Assembly: GCA_004151065.3 (NCBI GenBank)
Contig: NWUY0300006280.1
Location: 1 to 22,120 of the forward strand
Origin: Larix sibirica
Lineage: Eukaryota; Streptophyta; Pinopsida; Pinales; Pinaceae
DNA length: 22,120 bases
Direction: 5' to 3'
The position numbers were made by a program, and so were the translations under genes. The notes under the pieces are model-generated. The model was given only the letters and a program-made list of their open reading frames with translations, did no database searches and was not told the origin of the DNA. Positions 1-8,823 of the stretch are shown here, in pieces (position 1 is the stretch's first letter; the number at the start of each line of letters is the position of its first letter).

Positions 1-310
1 TTTTTCAGTTTATTTGACATCTATACTTGATACTATAGTTTATAATCCATGAGAGGTGTATACTCTGAACTTTCTGATTTGCTCTATGTAGGGGTTTTTT
101 TGTTTACAAGAGGCATCTCGATAGACTCGATGGGTTGTGTAACTTAGGACTTTTTGTTTTGTCACTTGTGTTATAAAGCAAGTAATATGCATTCTAGTGA
201 CATGTTTTGTCAACTATTGTAAAGAAAGGCTTTAAAGACCTATGAACCTATGTGGTTTGTTTATTTTATAAATAAATTGTGAATTTTTGTCTAATGAAAA
301 AAAAAATCTC
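1..310 (+). other. Possible 3' end of a rightward gene lying off the left edge
   Basis: An AT-rich stretch with AATAAA at 271-276, followed about 20 nt later by a ten-base A run at 297-306. That is the arrangement expected at a polyadenylation site, or at a retroposed cDNA end. No coding frame is visible in these 300 bases. If real, the gene would be convergent with the DUF936 gene. It may also be chance in AT-rich DNA. Confidence 0.25.
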
Positions 311-660
311 ATTACTTCCAATTTTGAATTTTTTCTAATAATATTTTTGACTTCGAATAATTCTTAGTGATGACTTCCAATTTTGAACTATTTTTTTCCT
401 CAAAATCCCTGGGTTGACACATTTAAAAAAAAACATTTAAATGGAAGTTATAAGCTTTTTTTTTTAATATAAATAAAACAAGTTATAATAAAAAGAATAT
501 TACTCCTTTCTAGCATCTCGATTTCAAGCATGTGCACTTTTGTGGACTTAATCTCATTACTTCCAATTTTGAACTTTTTTCTTTTCTTTTCTTTTCTTTT
601 TGTTGACACATTTTACTTCCATTTTCTGTTGAGCATCTCGATTTAGGCTTGGGATTCATC
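307..660. repeat. Short interspersed direct repeats and (CTTTT)4
   Basis: The phrase ACTTCCAATTTTGAA recurs at about 314, 373 and 558, with TCTCATTAC before the first and third. GCATCTCGAT occurs at about 113, 513 and 633, and GTTGACACATTT at about 412 and 601. A (CTTTT)4 microsatellite occupies 581-600. The pattern suggests a scrambled or decayed tandem repeat of a 100-250 bp unit. No gene is seen here. Confidence 0.5.
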
Positions 661-719
661 ATCTTTTTTATTTTTCAAGCCGCCAGTGAGTAGAAAACTT
701 TCCTGAAGCCTCATCAGGT

Positions 720-1234
720 AACATTTATTGATAGTTGGCAGTAAGGAGCGGTGTTACTGTTTTCAATCTTATGTTCCTATCTATCATTGCAAGACACCAT
801 AATAGCATTAACAATATTGATATCAAAACCTTGTAAATGTATTTAAGTGGCTTCTTCACCAAAACTTCTGACCATTTAGTGCCCTTGAGGTACAGCCATG
901 CCAAGCCATTACATCTTGAAATTGGACCGCTGTACAAATGTTGCCATGCGAGAAATCTTCCCTTGACTCGAACACATTCTGTGAGAGTATAAATACATAT
1001 GAATGAATGTTGTGTTCCCTATCTTCCCGCATCCGATGTAGAGAGCAAGCTACAAATTATCAGTGATTTTCTGCATTGCTCGTGCCCCATCAAGACTTGA
1101 AATGTATATCTCTGCAATGGGTGAGTCCTCAAATATTCTGGATCTGAAATCACTTGGTCAAATAATGTACACATTCAATAGGTTATGCCTGTGCCAATCA
1201 AACCAGTGCAGACTGACAACAGCATCTATTTCCG
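720..1234 (-). other. Probable 3' untranslated region of the DUF936 gene
   Basis: The stretch 3' of the TAG at 1235 is mostly non-repetitive. On the minus strand an AATAAA hexamer lies at 728-723 (TTTATT on the plus strand), about 500 bp past the stop, a plausible polyadenylation signal. Beyond it the composition changes to pyrimidine-rich short repeats. Transcript evidence is not available here. Confidence 0.4.
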
Positions 1235-2303
1235 CTAACCAACTGTGAAAGCTTGGTTGCCCAGTGCCAGTGCAGCAGATTCAACGTGCTGGAGAAGAAA
1301 ACTATATATTTTCCCTCTTAGTGTGGCCAAGGTCTTTGCTAGTTCTGGATCTGCAAATTTGTCTTTATCACTGTCATAGGGGTCATTTTGAGACCCAGTC
1401 TCGTCTAGCCAATCATTTACTCTTTTCAGCTGTGACAGCATGCCTGCTATTTGACAGTTATCTGGTTGTACACCCAATTTAGTTCCTCCACTGTGCACAT
1501 CACTTCCATTGCCACCTAGATCTCGGAAACAGTTATCTAAGGCACCTTCCATAAACTTTATGAACCAGTTTTGTGCTTTGCACGTCAACTGTTTTGCTAA
1601 ATCTGCAGTTTCATCCAAACCTTTCCCTTTCACCGGCTCCGTAACAGGAAGACCCTTTGGAGGGTGTTCATGGCCATTCTTGTTTAGAATTTTTCCAGTT
1701 GTAGTCTTTGTAGAAGTTTTGTTTGAGCTCCTTCGAGAGGTAATGCCTGTTAATTTTGAAGATGAAAGAGATTTTGTTCCCCCACTTTCACAATCATTTA
1801 GAACAGGGTGTTTCTTTTCACTCGGAGTGTAAGGTGGATTGCTGAATCCTTTGCTTGGTGGAGATTGTAAGGAGGTGGTAGGCACTTTTTTTGAAGGTGA
1901 AAATGATGATGATGAAATTTGACTTTTGACTGCAGGTGTTTTTGAAGAACTTTCAAGCAGAAGAAAGACTTGATTACTAACGGGGTTTTCTTTGGCTGCT
2001 TCTTTCTGGCCAGCAGTGGGTTCTTGCTTACTAAGGAGAGTAAATTGAGACAAGTCTGCAGCTAAAGCTGCACGAATCCATGAAGTTGCACTATTTCTTT
2101 TGTCTGAAAAAATGTTCCAAGCTTCTAATAATGAAACCACACTATTTTTTTCATCCTGGGATACATTTTCAGAGATCTTGGTTTTGGCGAGGGCATCTGC
2201 TACAGATGCTGCTTGTCCCAACCCAGCATGGAGATTTAAAAATTGCTCCACAGAAGGTTGAGGATCTTCTTGCTTTGCTGATGAGCATAGATCTGCAAAC
2301 ATG
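1235..2303 (-). CDS. DUF936 gene, terminal coding exon 4 (residues 379-734)
   Basis: Begins after the acceptor TTTTGTAG with C ATG TTT GCA, giving S-MFADLC in the frame carried over from exon 3. It ends at TAG (1237-1235). It encodes the continuing helical region ([19 protein letters not shown]), a Ser/Thr/Lys/Pro-rich linker, and the conserved C-terminal part, including [16 protein letters not shown] (about 620-635) and the final [13 protein letters not shown] block. Recent domain databases treat this C-terminal half as a separate plant domain (DUF6857, from memory). The open frame continues a few codons 5' of the acceptor, which is intron. Confidence 0.92.
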
Positions 2304-5300
2304 CTACAAAACAAATTTGAATTTAATAAAGCTTAACAATCAAGCGAGGTAAATCTCGACAGTATAAGTCCATACGCTATTTATATGAAAAGAATAATAA
2401 CTAACAAATGATAGCATGTCAACACATGGTAAGCTTCTTTGCAAAAAGTAATACTAGTAGTATAGGCTAAAGGCAAGTTTCCAAAAGATGCATGCTATTA
2501 ACCTAGAGCCTTACTTATGAATTCCAAAATGACTGTTTTTAACATTGTATCATAGAAACTGATTTTAACTTAATAGCACATCCAAACTTCCTCAAAGCTG
2601 AAATCCAACATCTATGGGTTAAAAATGTTATCAGATAAGAGAGTTTGGACTGCCAGAGGCCAGCAGTCATGACACTCATCAAAGCATCAGGATATGATTT
2701 GTTAAGACACTCAAAAGTTGTGCAAACTAAATTAAAACAGAACTAACCCCAACTACGGAAGGCATACCATTAGTTTGAAGATAAAAAACCCTTACAGATC
2801 TCCAGCTACAACAGAAACAATATAAAATTACAAACTAACCTGAAAGAAAGGATTATATGCTCAAGCTACAGTCATGAATGAAAATTTTGATAATAATTGT
2901 TGCAAAAGAGGAAAACTCGACATTAGTTATTCATAATCATTTATGATTTTCAAGGTTCGATTACAAGGTCACCCCAGAGCCTCCTCACAAAAACGGCATC
3001 GACAGTGGATATTAATTATGGCTCATTCATTAAGCACCAACATTATTATGTGTGTTTTGTTTTACACTTCTTTTACTTTGTTGTAGTAGATTTCACCATC
3101 TTAATACACAAGAAGCCTATGAGTTTTTCTGGTAGGGCATCTCCAGAATAATGACCCAGGCCCAAACCCCAAAGGGAATAGAACCCTGATCATGTGCATG
3201 AGTTGACTGAGTTTGACAGCCTCCATATTAAAATGGGATTTGCTCAATAATGCAGAGTTGGGTTTCATAGCTCTCCAAGGATGGAAAAAAGCACTTCCCC
3301 TTATCAAGAAATAATACGCGACGCCTATGAAAGCTTTGCAAATTCAATGACAATATTTTAGGTTGTACTTAACATATGATTTGAATTTGGACACCATCTC
3401 ACTGCTCAACGGATTTAACACAAGGAATTGACAAATAACGTGCTCTGTTTGAGGTACTATACCGTTCTTTCCATTCCAAACTTGACTCAGATCAAATAAA
3501 ATATTTTCCTCTCAAAAGCTACTCAAGAACATGTTCTTCACATATGTAAAGTTGCAGCGTTGGATATTGATGTGTCTATAAATATATTTTATGACATAAT
3601 CATGAGAAGAGGCAGCATTGGATATTGAATTTGATGTGTTTAAGACTGCAATTTTGCTAAATATGTATCATGCATATATTCATGGTATAAATTACATTGC
3701 TAGTACATTAGTAGGCTTGGCCATGATACATACGTGACCAATGCAGATGGCTCTTTCAAGCATGTCCGTAATTACCTTANAATTGTTGCAAAAGAGGAAA
3801 ACTCGACATTAGTTATTCATAATCATTTATGATTTTCAAGGTTAGATTACAAGGTCACCCCTGAGGCTCCTCACAAAAACCGCATCGACAGTAGATATTA
3901 ATTATGGCTCATTCATTAAGCACCAACATTATTATGTGTGTTTTGGCCATGATACATACGTGACCAATGCAGATGGCTCTTTCAAGCATGTCCGTAATTA
4001 CCTTAAACATCGAATAACACTTTCTGCGGCCGATGCTTCTTGTAATGCCTCTACTGCAGCTGAAAGGGCTGCATCTCGTCGTTGCAGAGCTTCCTGAAAT
4101 GAAAATCATAAACAAAAAATCAAAACTGATATTAAGCCAATACAGATGAGCTTTCTTAACTAATCGTACAGGGAAAATATGCTTTTCGGGACAATCAATG
4201 TAAAAAAAGAGAATCTACCTTTCCAGGTCCAACAAAACTTGATGGCAGTGCATCCCATGAAATTCTGCTATCCGTCAATTTCTTGTGATTGACAGTTGCC
4301 TTGACTAGATTACAAGGAGGAGTTACATTGGTGGATGACGTAGAAATCTTCTGAGATGATGAATTAATACACCCTGAATTTGTAGGCCCTTGTGCAGTTA
4401 CCACCTTTAATGGTGACGAACCTATATTGTGTGTCTTTTGTATTGATTCGGTGCTGCCAGTAGACTTTTTGTTCAAGAAAATCTGCAATTACAAGGCATC
4501 AATGATATCAACAAATTACAAAAAAAATTAGTTGCTCAAAGTTCAAAAGGTTCATAGCCAAAGCAGGGTTTTTGGTTAAAAAAAGTCTACTACCATAAAG
4601 AATTGAGGCCTTCCATGAACAACATATACAATGTATAAGGAGAACATGTAATGCTTACAAAAGCTTTTAAAATTATTATGTCAACAGCAACCTCTAAAAT
4701 TATTTGTGACTGACATTCAAATCACATTAGCTTCATCACAGGTCATTCCTTTGCATATTAGACACTTGAGAATCCTGCATCCAACTAATTCTTGGATAAG
4801 GGCCAGGGAGCAGGTGAGCAAATCAGTTCATAATGAGTGGGTAACATTTTGGGATCCATTCATTCAACACTTCTCCTTTTTGTTTTTCCTTGCCTCAATA
4901 GTGTATTTCTCTAATTTGGCTCAGTTTGATTCCTTGCCTCGGGCGTGTATTTCTCTAATTACTTTACTCAATTTGAGTATTTCGCAATCAGATATCTCCG
5001 TATAGAGTTTTTTCAGCCTTCATCATGCCTTAATCTCAGGAATTACTTAAAGCTATACACCATGGACAACTTTAAAACACAATATAGGTCCCTCCATGTA
5101 ATTGCAGAGTATTCTAGTGGCCGAGAGTGCGTACTTCCAGTGCCTTCAGAAGGAACTGGAGAAGGTGGTTATGGATTTGCTGGCCACCTGACTGCAAGAT
5201 CGGTTAGAGTCATTTTGGCTGTTAAGGAAGATGTATAAAAAATTTGAAAAGTATGTCAATGCAATCTGTTTTATTGATCTAGCATCTTTCTGGATCAGAG

Positions 5301-8058
5301 GTGTAGGCAGTACGGAAATCTTCTGCAGCCCTATAAGGCCTGGTGCGGGGCAGAGTGGAGTCAGTGGACTGAGGAAGTGGCAGGGAATTCAGAGCCGTTG
5401 CCACTCACTAGGCCAATCTAATGGACATTCATGTAGCTCTCAATGGCGCCTTCATCAGCCAAGGACATGCTATTTACATGAATTAAGAGTGAAGGCAGGT
5501 TAGTAGACTATGTGTTTGATGTCAGACTACCTCAAGGGTTAGTTGCAGAGAAATTTTAGGGGATAATAATTGCCATTTTGGATAACATTTCCAATTTCTA
5601 CCAAAACATTAAACTTTTTCTAAATATAATAGTTTCTTGTGAAATCCTTATAAATTTTAAAAATTCACCACAGTTTCTTGACACATTTTGAGAGCTATAA
5701 AAAATAGTAAACTGCACTTAGAAGAAAAATATGGTTCCTCACCCGTCTAGGATCTGAAAAACAAAATAAAATAATCATTAAAAAGTGTAAAACAAAGACA
5801 CGTTAGCAGCAGTCTCACCAAAAACAGTTGGAAAGAACAATTTTGGCGAAAGACAGCGGTAGGAGGAGGGAGGAGGCTGCAATCAGAAGGACGCAGCACA
5901 GGCTGGAAGAAGTCTGTTATCACAGCGAAATGCAAACCCAATAGAACATGTGAATCTTGTTGCCAGTATCAGGGCCCAAGAACTGTCTGTATATTAGTTT
6001 ATCTTGATTAATGTATCTGCCGGAGTTTTTCTACACTCGAAGGGTTTTTCTCCGGTTATTAATCACTATGTTCAATTGATGGTGTAAATCTGTTTGTTTT
6101 TTCCGTTACATTCATGCACAGTGCTTTTTCAATCTGTAGTAGGGTGCTTTTGTTCATATATGGTTGGCTGTAGCAGTTTTTAAAGGCAGAGATAAATGTC
6201 ACAGTATTTTCCAAGAAACACACTGTTACGCTTGCAGTTTTTCTATTTAAATATACATAGAAATAGCATTCAGTTTGGGAAATGTCTCAATTTCTGAATA
6301 TCTGTTAGAACTATTTGAGGAAAAGATTTCTTTCCCACTGATGAAAAAGATCAGTTCGTTCCTCAAAAAAAATTCCCTGGTTAACTGTCATATCTTTTTA
6401 CTGAATGCTTCCAGTCAACACGAGCGAGCAGCAGTAACTCCGTTATTTCTTATCTTCAATGGACACCCTACAGAAGTCACCCTTCTACTAACAGACCACT
6501 AGTCGAGATATCTACTCTGCCAAAGTTGCCCGTGACTTGCACCTGTTTTTCACAAGCAGGAGCTTATCAGAGGAGAGACCTGAGCCAACCATCCACACTT
6601 TCACCAACCGGGCGAGCCACAGTTGCCTACTCTGCGCTTTTGTGTTTGTCGTTTGACAAAGAGTTCTTAATCATGCTTACAGAGCCGTTACAAACAGTCA
6701 TTTCACAGGAAATAGACCACTGCTTGTTCTCGGAAGGAAACAAAAACCTCCACTACGGACAAATGAAGATTTAAGAGAGTAGGGTAGCAATCAACAGCAT
6801 CCAATCCGTTCACTAGTTTGAAGTCCTTTTGCAGATTTGAGATCCATTTCAATAAAATGAAAAGTTAAAGGTTTTATCAACAGAATTTGAAGATTTAATC
6901 TGACTCAATAAAATGTACGGCCAAGAGTTTTAACAGATATTGCAGATTTAACATTTCACGGTTAAAAGTTTAAAAAACAAATTCCAGATTTAACTTCTCA
7001 TTAAATAAATATACCGTCGGAAGATTTAACAGTATATGCAGATTTAACCTCTCATTCAAATAAACCGTTCGAAGTTTTAAAAGTATTTGCAGAATTAAGC
7101 TCGCGTTCAATAAAATAAATCGTTAGAAGTTGATTTAACAGGATTTCCATATTTAACCTATCCTTCAATGAAATATTGCTGGCTTAAACTTTTAACAGAA
7201 TTAGCAGCTTTAGCCTTTCGTTGAATAAAATGCACGCTTAAAAGTTCTAGCAGAATAGGAGAATGAGGAAAAACATACAGAATCGACGCTAGCAGGCTTC
7301 GGAGTGATTTTCTCCTTAACGTCTTTAAGCCCTGGGATTCCTTGCCAGCATCTTCTGAGGTTCTTATACTCCGACTCTTGTTCATTCGCCGCATTTCCTC
7401 CGCAATTCCCCAACGGCCGCCGCATGCCGTCCACGTTGGAAGCTCTTCCTTTGCAGGACTTGACCTCCTGGCCTCCTCCTCCTCCTCCTTTATTACAACT
7501 AACCGCTCTCTCGTCCATACAACTAACAGATTTCCTCCGCTGGCTGACCCGCGGAGATCCACCGAGAGACTTCGCCGCTTCTCCTCCGCCATCGAATGAC
7601 CTCCGACCGCCATCGAAGGACCTCCGAGAGCTAACAAAAGAATTGCCGCCGCCCTGCGGCAATTGCAACAGGGCGCCGAGCGGAGTCGATCCGGAGATGT
7701 CCTCGGGGTTCCCGATACCAACCGAAGGGTGACGCCGTGGGACTGGCCGGACGCCACGTAGGATGGGAAGCGGCGAATCGGCCTCCAGACGCGACACGTA
7801 GATGAGCTGACCCAGCTTGAGCTTGTCCGCGAGGATGAGGTGGCGATCCTCTTCGGCGATGGCCGCGTACGTGGCGTGCAAAGAATCGGAAACCTTGATG
7901 TGGAAGCCATGATTGGGCCACAGCTCCTCCTCGTCGTCCAGCGCGGGAACAATGCCGATGACCTGCAGCAAAACTCGCCGGTAATCGCCACAAATTTTGA
8001 CGTCGGTGTTCATGTGCTGCAAGAGCTTCAGCAGAACACCAGGCGTAAGAGACCCCAT
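1235..8058 (-). CDS. DUF936 family plant protein, four coding exons, 734 aa (join 8058-7279, 4482-4219, 4093-4002, 2303-1235)
   Basis: Plant-specific protein of unknown biochemical function, recognised from the family's N-terminal block ([20 protein letters not shown], residues 1-20), the conserved [18 protein letters not shown] (47-64) and the C-terminal block [17 protein letters not shown] (711-727). Order: an N-terminal DUF936 domain (about 1-120); a low-complexity Arg/Ser/Gly linker (120-330) with RRSFDGG twice in tandem (145-158) and six glycines (191-196); ISWDALPSS (334-342); an Ala-rich helical stretch starting [20 protein letters not shown] (349-368); a Ser/Lys/Pro-rich linker (about 490-585); and a helical C-terminus (about 611-730). 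All three introns are GT-AG, their phases agree, and no internal stop appears. The length fits larger family members. The start at 8058 matches the usual family start, though the frame is open upstream with ATGs at 8085, 8178 and 8208. I did not verify whether a further small phase-0 exon hides in intron 1. No catalytic motif, signal peptide or membrane segment is apparent. Confidence 0.9.
2304..4001 (-). other. DUF936 gene intron 3 (apparent 1.7 kb, inflated by an assembly junction)
   Basis: The donor is GTAATT at 4001 and the acceptor TTTTGTAG ends at 2304. The intron contains the single N at 3780, and sequence on both sides of it repeats (2896-3059 with 3781-3945; 3720-3779 with 3946-4005). 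The real intron is probably about 1.5 kb in one haplotype and about 0.8 kb in the other, because the left copy carries a 660-bp block (3060-3719) absent from the right copy. A SINE-like motif lies in that block. Confidence 0.75.
2896..4005. repeat. Redundant sequence around the single N at 3780 (probable unmerged contigs or haplotypes)
   Basis: 2896-3059 matches 3781-3945 with several substitutions, and 3720-3779 matches 3946-4005 exactly. The N sits between them. In the left copy the two blocks are separated by 660 bp (3060-3719); in the right copy they are directly adjacent. The duplicated intron edge would be unusual as biology and ordinary as an assembly join. Confidence 0.8.
3085..3310 (-). 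mobile_element. SINE-like (tRNA-derived) element candidate
   Basis: On the minus strand, GGTTCTATTCC (3185-3175) matches the RNA polymerase III box B consensus GGTTCRANNCC at nearly every position. It is embedded in a T-arm-like AGGGTTCTATTCCCTTTGG. About 20 nt upstream, ACTCAGTCAACTC resembles the D-arm/box A region of tRNA-derived SINEs. The downstream part (GGGCCTGGGTCATTATTCTGG and beyond) would be the tRNA-unrelated body. It lies in the 660-bp block present in only one of the two haplotype-like copies. Boundaries, target-site duplications and a tail were not resolved. Confidence 0.35.
4002..4093 (-). CDS. DUF936 gene, coding exon 3 (residues 349-379, Ala-rich helix)
   Basis: A 92-nt exon lying between the acceptor TTTCAG (ending at 4094) and the donor GTAATT at 4001. 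Its translation begins [20 protein letters not shown] and continues through [10 protein letters not shown], a typical family helix. It ends two bases into a codon (AG), which the first base of exon 4 completes to AGC (Ser). Intron 2 between exons 2 and 3 is only 125 bp (4218-4094). A truncated second copy of this exon's donor side lies at 3720-3779, left of the N at 3780, and is probably an assembly duplicate. Confidence 0.9.
4219..4482 (-). CDS. DUF936 gene, coding exon 2 (residues 261-348)
   Basis: The exon is 264 nt, phase 0 at both ends. It starts ATT TTC TTG after the acceptor TTGCAG and ends GGA AAG before the donor GTAGAT at 4218. It encodes a variable Ser/Thr/Asn-rich linker followed by the conserved block [15 protein letters not shown] (334-348), which in this family directly precedes the Ala-rich helical segment. 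That is what the next exon supplies. Confidence 0.88.
4888..4979. repeat. 44-bp imperfect tandem duplication in intron 1
   Basis: Two adjacent units start CCTTGCCTC at 4888 and 4932. Both continue with GTGTATTTCTCTAATT and a CTCA(G/A)TTTGA ending. They differ by several substitutions and a small insertion. Confidence 0.7.
5095..5515 (+). other. Unidentified GC-richer, coding-like island within intron 1
   Basis: Composition rises above the surrounding intron. On the plus strand a frame across about 5110-5235 reads [20 protein letters not shown] before ending in a stop at 5238. About 75 bp further, a second short open stretch after a CAG (5309) reads [20 protein letters not shown] before an in-frame TAA. 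Neither was recognised. They could be the relic of a processed gene or transposon inserted in the intron, or chance. No intact gene is claimed. Confidence 0.2.
6831..7260. repeat. Degenerate minisatellite next to the intron 1 donor
   Basis: About eight diverged units share the plan GCAGATTTAACCT, then CATTCAATAAAA, a short GC-bearing core near CCGT, then AGTTTTAACAG. Unit starts fall near 6831, 6889, 6942, 6984, 7038, 7089, 7146 and 7204, giving a period of 42-58 bp. The array ends about 20 bp before the donor site of intron 1. On the transcribed strand the units are T-rich. Confidence 0.75.
7279..8058 (-). CDS. DUF936 gene, coding exon 1 (residues 1-260)
   Basis: The exon encodes the whole N-terminal DUF936 domain plus an Arg/Ser/Gly linker. 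It starts at the ATG at 8058 in a good context (purine-rich upstream, G at +4) and ends at residue 260 (Ser, TCT) before a strong donor, GTATGT, at 7278. It is exactly 780 nt, so it ends in phase 0. It is markedly more GC-rich than the rest of the window, and includes a run of GGA/GGT glycine codons that appears as (CCT)6 on the plus strand at about 7472-7489. Antisense frames are also open across this exon because of its GC content; those are shadows. Confidence 0.92.
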
Positions 8059-8470
8059 TTTTGCCCCGCACGGCCTTCCTGCCATCCACCGCTCGTAATA
8101 TAACAGAACAGTAAGAGTAACAGTCCAGAATGGATTGCATAACATGGCGTATATACGGATCGTATAATCGTATTCCATAGTGGCGTGGCACTGGCTGTCC
8201 ACGCACATGGTCTGCCATGTGAACGGGTTTCTCGGTCTCGCCGCACCGCGTGTTGGTTTCCCGGTGGATTTCGTGGTTACAGTTTACGCTGGCGCCGCCC
8301 GTTTTGCAGTAACCGGCGTAACGTCTCGGAACACGCGACGGGAGAGGGGTTTCACGGCCGTTAACGTAACGGGCTACCGGTACGTGTACGTCGCGTGGAC
8401 AGGGCCCCGAGGAGGAATCGGAATCTGGTGCGTGTGGGTTCTCGAGGTCGGGCACGTGATGACAATGTAG
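8059..8470 (-). promoter_or_regulatory. GC-rich 5' leader and promoter region of the DUF936 gene
   Basis: A compositional island contrasts sharply with the AT-rich DNA beyond 8471. It holds a palindromic G-box CACGTG at 8453-8458 and further ACGT cores at 8321, 8364, 8382 and 8388, the core bound by plant bZIP and bHLH factors. A TATA-like GTATATAC lies at 8149-8156; if used, it would put transcription start near 8120 and give a short leader of about 60 nt. In-frame ATGs at 8085, 8178 and 8208 would extend the protein N-terminally if the start lies further upstream. The island and cores are seen directly; regulation is inference. Confidence 0.4.
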
Positions 8471-8529
8471 GAATGTAGGGCTAAGTCCACCAATACCATG
8501 TTGTGTTTGCTATAGCTCTATCATCAACA

Positions 8530-8582
8530 GGGTCCCACATGAGGGGGTGTATGTCCCAGTGTCCCACATCAGGGGGTATATA
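8530..8582. repeat. 29-bp imperfect tandem repeat upstream of the DUF936 gene
   Basis: GTCCCACAT(G/C)AGGGGGT occurs at 8532 and 8561. It lies just beyond the boundary between the GC-rich promoter island and AT-rich DNA. Confidence 0.6.
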
Positions 8583-8823
8583 TATGTTATGGAGACTTGC
8601 AATTATTGGGCAGATTACAAGTCAATGAGGATTATTCATATGTTGTGTTGGAATTTGATGTGTAAAGGTAATTTGACTTATGAATAACTAATTTTTTTTA
8701 TTATGAATACAATTTTTAAAATGGTTTAATGAATAATTTTATTTTTAAACATTAAATTTGTTTAAATAAATTAAAGTTTAAACATATTAAGATTTAAATA
8801 TGTTTATTTTTTTTGATAAGGAA

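Larger units (their letters stand above)
4483..7278 (-). other. DUF936 gene intron 1 (about 2.8 kb)
   Basis: The donor is GTATGT at 7278 and the acceptor is a T-rich tract ending TTGCAG at 4483. Inside, read on the plus strand, are a 44-bp tandem duplication (4888-4979), an unidentified GC-richer island (5095-5515), and a degenerate minisatellite adjacent to the donor (6831-7250). No further DUF936 exon was recognised in it. The remaining stretches show scattered stops in all frames. Confidence 0.8.

Noticed and set aside
3101-3307. 68-codon minus-strand frame as a protein gene
   Set aside because: No recognisable domain; the sequence fits a tRNA-derived SINE better.
5747-5760. Possible 11-nt micro-exon on the minus strand flanked by TTTTTCAG and GTGAGG
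   Set aside because: It would break the phase-0 junction between exons 1 and 2 and has no support.
7158-8470. Several long open frames on both strands overlapping exon 1 (for example 7304-7732 plus, 7158-7991 minus, 7631-8455 minus)
   Set aside because: They are shadows of the GC-rich DUF936 exon, which has the only frame with a recognisable conserved domain.
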